From: Anaerolineae bacterium
Lineage (GTDB): Bacteria > Chloroflexota > Anaerolineae > Aggregatilineales > Phototrophicaceae
Assembly: GCA_022821805.1 (NCBI GenBank)
Contig: JAJECX010000043.1
Location: 62,001 to 126,000 of the forward strand
Reading direction: 5' to 3'
Length of the DNA stretch: 64,000 nucleotides
The notes beneath the pieces are model-generated. The model had not been told where the DNA came from and made no database searches. It was given only the letters and a program-made list of their open reading frames with translations. Within the stretch, counting starts at the first letter, position 1, and each line of letters opens with the position of its first letter. Below are positions 8,989-16,838 of the stretch, in pieces. Made by a program: the position numbers and the translations under genes.

Positions 8989-9402
8989 CTCCGAAGCGTG
9001 CAGAAATCTATCGTCGGACAGAATCGATTTAATCATCCACTTTGGTACTGGAAACCCATCGTCCTCGAGTGCTTCATTGAGTTCATTCACCGTTAGCGGT
9101 CCCTGATCTTGCAATATCTGCAGGATCATCCTGCGGGCTAGATCCCATGGTGGTTGTACAAATTGGCTATTGTCGGCCTCGCGAATGCGAAAAGTATGGG
9201 CTCCATTATCGCGAACAACGTAACGCTTTGCTTCGCTAAACAATATGCTATTGACCAACTTTTTGTTTACCTTGATCCACTCCTCATAAGGAAGACTGTG
9301 GAGTATTTGACGGGCTGTGCGTGGCACACCATCTCGCAAGAGTTCGAGAATTGCTTCCATCACAATCTTACGGGTCTGCCATTCTTGATCGTACCTGGTC
9401 AT
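8926..9402 (-). CDS. Small protein with two winged-helix-like repeats
   Basis: 158 aa, no recognised family. It appears to contain two related halves: residues about 14-75 (IVMEAILELLRDGVPRTARQIL ... RYVVRDNGAHTFRIR) and 90-140 (MILQILQDQGPLTVNELNEAL ... IKSILSDDRFLHA). Each has the helix-turn-helix plus hairpin pattern of a winged-helix domain, so DNA binding is plausible but inferred. Its last 21 codons are antisense to the end of the CopC-CopD gene. It is more AT-rich than the flanking metabolic genes, which suggests an accessory origin. A false call is possible, but amino-acid usage looks natural. Confidence 0.6.
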   Translation of the reverse strand: MTRYDQEWQTRKIVMEAILELLRDGVPRTARQILHSLPYEEWIKVNKKLVNSILFSEAKRYVVRDNGAHTFRIREADNSQFVQPPWDLARRMILQILQDQGPLTVNELNEALEDDGFPVPKWMIKSILSDDRFLHASESIPPFKRAEIVDNIPALRLA

Positions 9403-9466
9403 GCTTCGCGCCGTTCGTACTTGCTTTCAATACATCAAGTATGAAAGAACGTAATCCGGCGCGAAA

Positions 9467-9481
9467 CCCCAATAATTGGGG
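9467..9481 (-). terminator. Palindrome just after rhaEW stop
   Basis: CCCCAAT-A-ATTGGGG lies directly after the rhaEW stop on the minus strand and is followed by TTTCGC. Either a short GC-clamped hairpin (4-bp stem, 7-nt loop) or a protein-binding dyad. Confidence 0.3.
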
Positions 9482-9483
9482 GT

Positions 9484-11679
9484 CTACCGCAAGAACCCCT
9501 CGCTCAAGCCGCCATCGACATGGATGATCTGACCCGTCGTCTTGCTGAAGGCATCGGTAACCAGCAAGTAAGCCACTTCCGCTTGATCTTCGGGGCTGAT
9601 GGAACGTTTGGTCAGTGTGCGCTGGGCGTAAAAGTCGGCCAAGCGCTCGCGCAGCGCCTCTGTGTCTTCGTCGTCGCTGAAGTCGAGATTGTATTTGAGC
9701 AAGGAATTAATGACGCGGTCGCGCGGGAACATGCTGCTGCCTTTGACCACCGTGGCTGGCGCCAGTCCGTTCACGCGCGCGAGCGGCGCCAGCTCAATCG
9801 CCAGTTCGCGCAAGAGGTGATTGGCGGCGGCTTTGCTGGTATCGTAGGCGATAGATCCGGCTTTTGCGACGACGGCATTTACGCTGGTTGTCAGCACGAG
9901 CGAGGCTGGCAGATTCTGCGCCTCCCATAGCGGGCGGGCGCAATCGGCGACGACATAACCACCGCGCACATTCACATCAAAGCTCAGGCGCCACTGCTCG
10001 TCCGAGTTGCGACCCGCGGCATCGGGCGTGAAAAAGACGCCGGCGCTGACGATGATGTCGTCGATCCCGCCGTAGGCAAGCGCCGCTTGATCCAGCATGG
10101 CTTTCACACTGCCTGAATCGGTGATATCGACCGAGAGGGCGATGGCTGGTCCACAGCCTGAGATGCCCGAGCCGGCCACGCCGATGCCAGGACCGTACTT
10201 GGATGCCAGCGCCTCCGCCGTTGCCTCCGCCCCGTCGAGATTGCGATCCGCGCAGACGACATGGGCGCCTTCGACGGCGACGCGATTGGCAGTCGCGACG
10301 CCAATGCCGCTGCCCGCGCCAACGACGAGCACAACTTTGCGCGCCAATTCCTTCTCCGGCGGCATGCGGCGGAGCTTGGCTTCTTCCAGCGCCCAGTATT
10401 CAATATCAAAAGCTTCCTGCCGCGGCAGCGCGACATAGCCGCCAACGGCTTCCGCCCCGCGCATGACAGCCACGGCGCAGCGGTAGAACTCGGCGGTGAC
10501 GCGCGATTCGCTTTTGTTCTTGCCGTAAGCGACCATGCCCAATCCGGGGATCAGAATCACGGTCGGATTGGGATCGCGGATTGGCGGACTATCCGGATGT
10601 TTGCAAGCTTCATAGTAGGCGCTGTAATCGGCGCGATATCGCTCAATGCCGCTAGCCAGCTTGCCGATTAAGGCATTGGCGTCTTCCGCCTGCGGATCCC
10701 AATCGACATAGAGCGGCTTAATCTTGGTGCGCAAGAAGTGATCGGGGCAAGAGGTGCCCAGCTCGGCCAATCGCTGCGCATCGACGCTGTTGACGAAACT
10801 TAGCATGTCGTCGTCATACTGAACCGTGCTGATGAAACGACTCTCTTGGGATACCAAGCCGCGCAACCTCGGCAGCGCTTCGGCCAAAAGCGCCTCGCGC
10901 TCGCCATCCGATGGATTGGCGTATTTCGCGCCACCGAAAGCGCCTACGCCAAGCTCGTTTTCCGCGAGGTAACGCGCCGCTTTCTCGATCAGCGTCAGCG
11001 AGAGCTCGTAGCATTCTTTGTCATCATCCGCCCAGTTGATGAGACCGTGCCCGCCGAGCACGATGCCGACAATGCCTGGCTTCTCAGCGATCGTATCCTG
11101 CAAGACGAGACCCAGATCAAAGCCGGGACGCTGCCAGTCGAGCCAGGCGACCGCATCGCCATATATCTCTCGTGTGAGCTGCTCGCCATTGCTGGCGGCG
11201 GCGATGGCGATGACGGCGTTGGGATGGCTGTGGTCGACATGGCGGAAGGGGATGAAGGCGTGCAGCGGCGTATCAATTGAGCTGGCGCGCGGGTTTAGAT
11301 TGAAGACGCAATGCGGGTACATCTCGACCATTTCATCTTCGATCGGCGTCTTCACGCCCTTGTTCTCAGCCCCGTTGTAAACCGCCTGCAGCTGCATCAA
11401 CTTGTCCATATAGAGCGAGGCGAAATTCTCGCGTTTGGCTGTCCGCAGGTCGCCGCCCGAACCCTTTACGTACATTACGTCAACTTCGGCGCCGGTCAGC
11501 GGATCAATTTGCCAGATCTTGCTAGAGGTATTGCCGCCGCCGGTATTGGTGACGCGCTGGTCGCTTCCGAGCAAATTGGAGCGGTAAACGAGGCGATCAA
11601 GGGCATCGAGGGACGCGGCGTTGGCATCGTCCCACTGATAGCTGACGTGGCGGTATTCAGTCGGTTTGAAGAGGTTCAT
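9484..11679 (-). CDS. rhaEW: Rhamnulose-1-phosphate aldolase / lactaldehyde dehydrogenase fusion
   Basis: Bifunctional enzyme of L-rhamnose catabolism, 731 aa. The N-terminal class II aldolase domain (about 1-400) has TNTGGGNTSSKI, VKGSGGDL and the zinc-site region FRHVDHSHPNAV, and would cleave L-rhamnulose-1-phosphate to dihydroxyacetone phosphate and L-lactaldehyde. The C-terminal short-chain dehydrogenase (about 440-731) has the NAD motif VGAGSGIG and the catalytic YDTSK, and would oxidise the lactaldehyde. This architecture (RhaEW/YuxG type) is known from Bacillus and Chloroflexus. The start is set at ATG 11679 (MNLFKPTEYRHVSY); the 34 codons upstream in frame are repeat sequence. rhaA lies 131 bp upstream on the same strand. 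No rhamnulokinase is in the window. Confidence 0.92.
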   Translation of the reverse strand: MNLFKPTEYRHVSYQWDDANAASLDALDRLVYRSNLLGSDQRVTNTGGGNTSSKIWQIDPLTGAEVDVMYVKGSGGDLRTAKRENFASLYMDKLMQLQAVYNGAENKGVKTPIEDEMVEMYPHCVFNLNPRASSIDTPLHAFIPFRHVDHSHPNAVIAIAAASNGEQLTREIYGDAVAWLDWQRPGFDLGLVLQDTIAEKPGIVGIVLGGHGLINWADDDKECYELSLTLIEKAARYLAENELGVGAFGGAKYANPSDGEREALLAEALPRLRGLVSQESRFISTVQYDDDMLSFVNSVDAQRLAELGTSCPDHFLRTKIKPLYVDWDPQAEDANALIGKLASGIERYRADYSAYYEACKHPDSPPIRDPNPTVILIPGLGMVAYGKNKSESRVTAEFYRCAVAVMRGAEAVGGYVALPRQEAFDIEYWALEEAKLRRMPPEKELARKVVLVVGAGSGIGVATANRVAVEGAHVVCADRNLDGAEATAEALASKYGPGIGVAGSGISGCGPAIALSVDITDSGSVKAMLDQAALAYGGIDDIIVSAGVFFTPDAAGRNSDEQWRLSFDVNVRGGYVVADCARPLWEAQNLPASLVLTTSVNAVVAKAGSIAYDTSKAAANHLLRELAIELAPLARVNGLAPATVVKGSSMFPRDRVINSLLKYNLDFSDDEDTEALRERLADFYAQRTLTKRSISPEDQAEVAYLLVTDAFSKTTGQIIHVDGGLSEGFLR

Positions 11680-11750
11680 GCGCTTTTCTATCCGTTTGCA
11701 ATGAATCAGTAGACGATGTTCAAGTATATGACTTGACAGTCTAAACAATA

Positions 11751-11777
11751 AGGGCAGCCACTGGCTCGCCCCTACAA
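11751..11777. repeat. Family A hairpin repeat, single unit
   Basis: GGGCAGCC-ACT-GGCTCGCCC then CTACAAA: one shortened copy of the 9-bp stem, 3-nt loop unit that recurs through the window (consensus GGGCGANNC, short loop, GNNTCGCCC, then CTACA). It sits between rhaA and rhaEW. Confidence 0.6.
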
Positions 11778-11810
11778 ACACGAATTAATTGGAGTTTGGC
11801 ACAGCAGTCG

Positions 11811-13085
11811 CTAGCTGCGCTGCGCCAAAACGCTGCGCTCGTATTCGCGGATCTCGTCCATGAATGCCATGCCGACCGGCGCCTCCTGCGCCTGGCAGTA
11901 GTGATCCCAAACGGCGCCAAAAGGCAATCCCTTGAGCTCTTCCAGCAAGGCGAGACGCCCGGTGAAGTCGCCGTCGTTTTCGTATTGACGCAGCAGGTCG
12001 CGCGGCTCCAGCAGCGCCATCAGCAGGGCGCGGCAAGCGTTGCGCGTGCCAATCGCCCAAGCGCCGATGCGATTGATGCTGGCATCAAAGAAGTCGAGGC
12101 CGATATGCACCCGCTCAAGCGCGTCGCAGCGCACGATCTCTTGCATAATCGCCTGCAGATCATCGGTCAGCGTAACCACGTGGTCACTGTCCCAGCGGAC
12201 GCCGCGGCTGACGTGCAGCAAGATCTCGGGCACGTAGAACAGAATAGACGACAATTTGTCGGAGATGGTCTCCGTCGGATGGAAATGACCCGCGTCCAGG
12301 CAAAGCGCCTTCTGGCGCGAGGCGGCGTATCCGAGATAAAACTCGTGAGAACCAACCACATAGCTTTCCGAGCCCAGACCGAAGAGCTTGCACTCTACCG
12401 CGTCAAGATTGTGCGCAGGATTCAACTCCACTGCGAATATCTCATCGAGCGCGTCGATCAGCCGCTGCCGCGGCGCGAGGCGATCGGCCGGCATGTCTTT
12501 GTAACCATCGGGTATCCAGATGTTGTTGATCGAGGGACTGCCCAAGGCGGCGCCGAAGGAAGCGCTAATCTCGCGCGTGGCGATGGCGTGGTCGATCCAG
12601 AATTGGCGGATGCCAGCATCGGCATGGGAGAGGGTGAATCCGTCATCGGCGAGGTCATGGGAAAAGAAGGTCGGATTGAAATCCAAGCCGTGGTTATTGG
12701 CTTTCGCCCAATCGACCCAGGATGCGAAGTGCTCCGGCTTGAGTTCGTCGCGCGGCACCTTGGTCGCGCTGTCGAGATAAGAGCCGTGCAGCGCCAGGCG
12801 ATGGTCGCCGGGGATCAAGCTGTAGGCTTTGTCGAGATCGCTGCGCAGCTCGTCGATATTCCTCGCCTTGCCGGGATAATTGCCGGTCGCCATGATGCCG
12901 CCGCTGAGACCGCGCTCGGGGTCTTCAAAGCCGCCGACGTCATCGCCCTGCCAGCAATGCAGGCTGATGGGCACGGTCTTTAGCAGGTTCATCGCGGCGT
13001 CGACATCAACGCCAAAGGCGGCATAGCGCTCGCGCGCGATGTCGTAGGCGGTCTGAATCTGTTTATCTGATGGTTGGAAGGTCAT
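11811..13085 (-). CDS. rhaA: L-rhamnose isomerase
   Basis: Converts L-rhamnose to L-rhamnulose, the first step of rhamnose breakdown; 424 aa, close to the E. coli RhaA length. Highly conserved blocks are present: [75 protein letters not shown] (metal region), [16 protein letters not shown] and [17 protein letters not shown]. The start is set at ATG 13085 because AGAAAG sits just upstream; an ATG six codons earlier has no ribosome site. It is cotranscribed in direction with rhaEW and probably with the TIM-barrel isomerase gene 158 bp upstream. No rha regulator was seen. Confidence 0.96.
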   Translation of the reverse strand: MTFQPSDKQIQTAYDIARERYAAFGVDVDAAMNLLKTVPISLHCWQGDDVGGFEDPERGLSGGIMATGNYPGKARNIDELRSDLDKAYSLIPGDHRLALHGSYLDSATKVPRDELKPEHFASWVDWAKANNHGLDFNPTFFSHDLADDGFTLSHADAGIRQFWIDHAIATREISASFGAALGSPSINNIWIPDGYKDMPADRLAPRQRLIDALDEIFAVELNPAHNLDAVECKLFGLGSESYVVGSHEFYLGYAASRQKALCLDAGHFHPTETISDKLSSILFYVPEILLHVSRGVRWDSDHVVTLTDDLQAIMQEIVRCDALERVHIGLDFFDASINRIGAWAIGTRNACRALLMALLEPRDLLRQYENDGDFTGRLALLEELKGLPFGAVWDHYCQAQEAPVGMAFMDEIREYERSVLAQRS

Positions 13086-13146
13086 TGTCTTTCTCGCTGT
13101 CATTTAGATTATGAACCAAAAAACTACCATATTCTGTCCAGTCAAA

Positions 13147-13226
13147 ATCTGTAGGGGCGATCCTTGGATCGCCCGTTGACTTCTATGTTGTTGGGCGCGG
13201 GCGACTCAAGAGTCGCCCCTACAGAT
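13147..13226. repeat. 80-bp element with perfect 14-bp terminal inverted repeats
   Basis: Ends are ATCTGTAGGGGCGA (13147-13160) and its exact complement TCGCCCCTACAGAT (13213-13226). Inside lie two family A hairpins: GGGCGATCC-TT-GGATCGCCC (13155-13174) and GGGCGACTC-AA-GAGTCGCCC (13199-13218). The structure resembles a miniature inverted-repeat element. No clear target-site duplication was identified. Confidence 0.75.
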
Positions 13227-13243
13227 CCGTATTGTCTGTTGCA

Positions 13244-14047
13244 TTAGCGGGCGCCGGCCGCTTGCAGGCAGGCTTGCATGTGCCCGCGGGCTTCGGCGCC
13301 GATGGTGATGCATTGCTCGAGTCCGTAGTCTAGCCGCTTCGTGCCGATCACTTCGAGATTCAATGGACCGGTGTAGCCGTGCTCGTGCAAGACGCGGATA
13401 TAACCGACTAGGTCGATGTCGCCGCGGCCATTGGCTTGATCTTCGGGCGCGCCCGGACCTTGCTGGCTTCCCTTGCAGTCGCGAATATGCACATGCTTGA
13501 TGCGATGAATGACCGCTTCAATCGCTTCCACCGGATTTTCACCGGCGCGATGAATATGCGACGGGTCCATATCCAAGCCGAAATTGGGCGACGCGATGTC
13601 GTTCAAAATCTTGAGGCTGGTCGGCGTGTTGTAGACATAGTTGTTGACGTGCGCCTTGACGCAAAGCATGACGCCGTAATGCTCGGCTCGCGCCACCAGC
13701 GCGCCCAGTTCGTCCAGCACTTGCGGATAGGTTGATTCATCGTCCGATTTGCCGCCGGGGCCAACGTTGATGATGGGGATGCCGGTCTCGACCGCCGCCT
13801 GCATGGCGCGCTCCATCAAGTCGGGATCGCGTGAGGATTGCTCCATCGCCAGCAATTCCAGCTCGTATTCTTTGGACAGGCGCACAACCTCCGGCGCGCA
13901 TTCCTGCCAGCGCGACAAGACGAGATGCTGGCTCATCTCGTCGATGGCGGACATTTCGATGCCGTCGTAGCCGGCCATCTTCAAGTATTTGAAGGCGGTC
14001 TCCATATCCCAACTGCCGAATAGAAGTGAGTTTGCTCCGAGTTTCAT
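13244..14047 (-). CDS. Sugar phosphate isomerase/epimerase, TIM barrel (AP_endonuc_2 fold)
   Basis: Xylose-isomerase-like TIM barrel of 267 aa. Conserved features are MKLGANSLLF, GYDGIEMSAI, MQAAVETGIPIINVGPGG, the metal-region HVNNYVYNTP ... FGLDMDPSHIHRAG, KHVHIRDCKG with the preserved Asp and His, GRGDIDL and GPLNLEVIG. Members interconvert keto and aldo sugars or cleave and epimerise inositols and sugar acids; substrate unknown. The start is set at ATG 14047, where family homology begins; an ATG six codons upstream is also possible, and GGAG lies between them. Being in line with rhaA and rhaEW, it may be a sugar epimerase such as a rhamnose mutarotase substitute, but this is inference. 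Confidence 0.85.
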   Translation of the reverse strand: MKLGANSLLFGSWDMETAFKYLKMAGYDGIEMSAIDEMSQHLVLSRWQECAPEVVRLSKEYELELLAMEQSSRDPDLMERAMQAAVETGIPIINVGPGGKSDDESTYPQVLDELGALVARAEHYGVMLCVKAHVNNYVYNTPTSLKILNDIASPNFGLDMDPSHIHRAGENPVEAIEAVIHRIKHVHIRDCKGSQQGPGAPEDQANGRGDIDLVGYIRVLHEHGYTGPLNLEVIGTKRLDYGLEQCITIGAEARGHMQACLQAAGAR

Positions 14048-14091
14048 GATGCAGATATTCTCCATTCCATAGTTTCAGGATAGTTTGGCGT

Positions 14092-14991
14092 TCAGGCCAA
14101 TTTTGCTAGATTTGTTACAAGTTGATATGTAAACCAGCCGTCGCCAGTAACTAACATTTGATGCCGCGCTTTCTCCGCGCCGCGTGTAAGCCCCAAGCCA
14201 TCATTATATTCGACAAAGGAAACTACTCTGTCATATCTAATGCGGAACCGTTCTTTGCCGCCAACAAAATATATGTGTTTGGTGGTCAAACCAACTGTAC
14301 CGCGATCGATGGATTCCATCCCGAATATGGTAGGAATAACACCCCACTTTGAATGGCGTCGGCGTTGAACAACAACTTCTTTCAAGTATTCGGATTCGGG
14401 AAAGATCCAAATTAATGACTCAGACTTCTGAAAATTGATTGGTGTGTTATCCATCGCAACGTTCGGTTCAATTCGTAAGCCATTTCTTATGTCATCAATG
14501 ATCCTTTGTTGCACTTTCCGTCTTTTTCGTTGAGCTTTTCGTTGAGCGATTTCCTGAGCTTGTAGTCGCTTTCGCTCAGTGACTTCTACCAATTGTTCGC
14601 GCCGTTTTTCCGAGTAATTGGACCAACATGCGCTGTTGGACATCTTCTTCTTTGGAAGAAAGCGGAACTCTGAAAAACTGAGGAACTTGGCTACAGTCTG
14701 ATCTGCGAAATCTTTCTCTGTAACGGCCTTCTCAATGGCAGCTTCCCATCCCTCCAATATCAGTGGAATCACTTCAGATTTGTGTACATAATTCGAATCC
14801 GCAATTGTAGTTACCTTATCCTTTAATAGTTTGATGCTTGGGTCTGATGTACTCGCTGCCGTGCTCACCGCATCAACGATTTGCCCTCTGGCCCTGATGT
14901 ATCGCGACCTGCAATCCTCATGTGCTCCTAGTAGACGATCCAGCACAAAGTATATGGGTTCCCCACAGTAGTGGCAGTCTCCCAGTTTCAC
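14092..14991 (-). CDS. Zinc-ribbon protein with C-terminal PH-like domain, AT-rich
   Basis: 299 aa, not recognised as a named family. The N-terminus has a Cys-rich knuckle (CHYCGEPI ... GAHEDC, one CXXC plus a distant His/Cys). The middle is strongly basic (RKRLQAQEIAQRKAQRKRR, around 140-165) and probably helical. The C-terminus (about 210-299) has the pattern of a bacterial PH-like domain (RGTVGLTTKHIYFVGGKERFR ... FVEYNDGL). The GTG start (14989-14991) overlaps the stop of the oxidoreductase gene upstream as GTGA. The gene is noticeably more AT-rich than both neighbours, so it is probably acquired. Function unknown. Confidence 0.65.
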   Translation of the reverse strand: MKLGDCHYCGEPIYFVLDRLLGAHEDCRSRYIRARGQIVDAVSTAASTSDPSIKLLKDKVTTIADSNYVHKSEVIPLILEGWEAAIEKAVTEKDFADQTVAKFLSFSEFRFLPKKKMSNSACWSNYSEKRREQLVEVTERKRLQAQEIAQRKAQRKRRKVQQRIIDDIRNGLRIEPNVAMDNTPINFQKSESLIWIFPESEYLKEVVVQRRRHSKWGVIPTIFGMESIDRGTVGLTTKHIYFVGGKERFRIRYDRVVSFVEYNDGLGLTRGAEKARHQMLVTGDGWFTYQLVTNLAKLA

Positions 14992-16010
14992 TTTTCTGCG
15001 ACCTTGACGTTTTCATTGTCAACGTACACAACCGACTCCGTCTCAAGCGACTCAATCGCGGCCGCCAGCACTTTCTGCGCCGCCAGACCATCCGCGCCGC
15101 TGCCATCGATATCCTCCGGCGCGTCTCCCGCCGACACCTGCTGGAGGAAGCGATGGATGCGCTCGCGGAAAGTGTTTTCGAAATTGTGGAAGCCGCCGAA
15201 GAGCGGATCGGTGTAGACGGTCTTTTCCATATCGCCGGCCGGATAAAGCGTCAACTCGCGCCACATATCGTCGAGCACAAAGCGCCCGCCGCTGCCGGCG
15301 ACTTCGCAGCGCTCCATCGGGTGCCCGCGCTCGATATCATAGCTGCCGGTGAGCGCGCCAACGACGCCGTTGCGGAAGCGGAAGTTGAATTGGGCTGTCG
15401 ACCAGATCTGGCGTCCGGGCGCCTTGGTCGCGAAGCAGTGCACCGCTTCGATATCGCCGCAGAAATAGCGCATGACGTCGACGGTGTGCGGGTGGAGGGA
15501 TTTGATGTGATAGTGGGGCGAGGTCTCAGCCGGATTCATAATCCACATCGCCATATTGACGAAGAGCAGGTGCCCCAGCCGTCCTTGATCGATCCAGGAT
15601 TTCGCCAGGCGCGCCGCCGGCGTGAAGCGGTGATTGAGGTTTATGCCGTAGCACAAGCCAAGCTCGCGCCCCTTCGCCACCATCTCTTCCGCCGGTCCGA
15701 TCTCATTGGAAATCGGCTTCTCGCCCAGCACGTGGCAGCCCGCTTCCAGCGCCTGCATCGTCGGCAAGTAATGGTCGCTGCTGTTTTCGTATCCGCCGGT
15801 GGCGACGCTGACGACATCGGGCGCCAGATCGCGCAGCATGGCATCCACATCGTAGTGTGCCGGCACGCCATGCAGCGCCGCCGCTTTGTCCGCTCGCTCG
15901 TGAATGATGTCGCAGACGCCAACAAGTTCGGCAAGTTCGTCCTGCGCGTAAAGCATGGCATGACGATTGCCGATTGGTCCCAAGCCGATGACGGCTACGC
16001 GTAATGTCAT
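14988..16010 (-). CDS. Gfo/Idh/MocA family oxidoreductase (copy 2)
   Basis: NAD(P)-dependent sugar or cyclitol dehydrogenase of 340 aa. The Rossmann N-terminus begins MTLRVAVIGLGPIGNRHA; the catalytic lysine motif is LGEKPISN; the C-terminal beta-sheet domain includes GINLNHRFTPAARLAKSW, a substrate-site His/Asp run (SPHYHIKSLHPHTVDVMRYF) and the closing SGADGLAAQKVLAAAIESL. It is closely related to the oxidoreductase at 16835-17851, and both keep the NLNHRFTPAA block. A hairpin repeat and a sulfotransferase gene separate the two. Substrate unknown. Confidence 0.9.
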   Translation of the reverse strand: MTLRVAVIGLGPIGNRHAMLYAQDELAELVGVCDIIHERADKAAALHGVPAHYDVDAMLRDLAPDVVSVATGGYENSSDHYLPTMQALEAGCHVLGEKPISNEIGPAEEMVAKGRELGLCYGINLNHRFTPAARLAKSWIDQGRLGHLLFVNMAMWIMNPAETSPHYHIKSLHPHTVDVMRYFCGDIEAVHCFATKAPGRQIWSTAQFNFRFRNGVVGALTGSYDIERGHPMERCEVAGSGGRFVLDDMWRELTLYPAGDMEKTVYTDPLFGGFHNFENTFRERIHRFLQQVSAGDAPEDIDGSGADGLAAQKVLAAAIESLETESVVYVDNENVKVAEK

Positions 16011-16013
16011 ACT

Positions 16014-16838
16014 TTAACCCCAATATGCGGGCGACTTGCAAGGTCGCGTAGACACTGACCGCCAGTCGCCCCTACAAAAGTCGTTTGCGGTCGGAATCTC
16101 ATAGTTGTATTCGCGCATGGCGGGCTCGAAGAAGTCAAAGTAATTGACGCCCTTGTCGCGCTGCCAGCGATTGATGGTATCTTGCCGCATGATGACGCGG
16201 GCCAGCGGAATGCCCAGGAAAGCCTCAAGCCGTTTCAGCGTCTCATCCTGATTCAGCACAAAGTCTTCAAAGCGCACTTCGATCCAACGCGCTGGCTTGG
16301 GTGTGGACTTGACAAGGTCGTACTGGTATTTCCAGGAGATGGCGCGGCGCAGGCGCTCGTCTTCTTTTGCCTCCCCCTGTTCGTCGGGGGGACCGAGGGG
16401 GGTGGGGTACTGGATGCCAAAGTCGCGCATGTCGTCGGTTTTATGCGAGCCGATGATGCAGTCGCGCGGATTGCGAATCCAGAAGATGTAGTGCATTTCC
16501 GGGTACAGGCGCAGGATCCAGGGGAAAACCAAGGTCGTCTCCGGCACCTTCCAGCCCTTCAGCGGTCGCGAATGGTTCAGCACCGATTCCAGGTACCGAT
16601 TGAGATTTCTCGTGAAGACGTCCGGAATCTTGGTCTCGTGGGCGCGGCTGAAATCCCAACTCAGGTCGCCGTTCCATTTGACATAGCGGGCAAATATGCG
16701 ACAGGCGTCGTACATGAAATGCGCCGGCACCAAATCGGCCGACGGATTCAGCGTCTGCCCCATGTAAACGCCGGAAGCGTAAAGCGTTTGAGAAATCGTC
16801 CGCGTGCCGCTGTGACCGCGGCCGATGATGGTTATCAC
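16014..16838 (-). CDS. Sulfotransferase family protein with repeat-derived C-terminus
   Basis: Probable PAPS-dependent sulfotransferase of 274 aa. The PAPS-binding P-loop equivalent is IIGRGHSGTRTIS near the N-terminus; the 3'-phosphate region is FWIRNPRDCIIGSHK; helical C-terminal parts are WIEVRFEDFVLNQDETL and RLEAFLGI. The start GTG (16836-16838) is chosen because it overlaps the upstream oxidoreductase stop as GTGA; an upstream TTG at 16865 is less likely. The last about 20 residues (from near DFCRGDWRS) are encoded by a family A hairpin repeat with the 22-nt unit, so the ancestral protein probably ended near NYEIP. A second G/C-rich repeat is embedded in frame near residue 160. Acceptor unknown. 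Confidence 0.8.
   Translation of the reverse strand: MITIIGRGHSGTRTISQTLYASGVYMGQTLNPSADLVPAHFMYDACRIFARYVKWNGDLSWDFSRAHETKIPDVFTRNLNRYLESVLNHSRPLKGWKVPETTLVFPWILRLYPEMHYIFWIRNPRDCIIGSHKTDDMRDFGIQYPTPLGPPDEQGEAKEDERLRRAISWKYQYDLVKSTPKPARWIEVRFEDFVLNQDETLKRLEAFLGIPLARVIMRQDTINRWQRDKGVNYFDFFEPAMREYNYEIPTANDFCRGDWRSVSTRPCKSPAYWG
16028..16076. repeat. Family A hairpin carrying the 22-nt unit
   Basis: GGGCGACTT-GCA-A (16029-16041), then the 22-nt unit starting GGTCGCGTAGACACTGACCG (16042-16063), then AGTCGCCCCTACA. Removing exactly the 22 nt leaves a perfect 9-bp stem with a GCA loop. The repeat overlaps the 3' end of the sulfotransferase gene. Confidence 0.8.
16370..16408. repeat. Family B G/C-tract repeat inside the sulfotransferase gene
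   Basis: CCTCCCCC ... CGGGGGG ... GAGGGGGGTGGGG. This is the same kind of tract as the intergenic elements at 18056-18173 and 26128-26257, here in frame and translated as YPTPLGPPDEQGEAKE. It looks like a small repeat insertion tolerated in a surface loop. Confidence 0.55.

Noticed and set aside
11680..11781. 34-residue N-terminal extension of RhaEW
   Set aside because: It is largely translated hairpin repeat, and aldolase homology starts at ATG 11679.
11796..12983. 395-codon plus-strand open frame opposite rhaA
   Set aside because: rhaA is unmistakable; the opposite frame has no recognisable domain or start signal.
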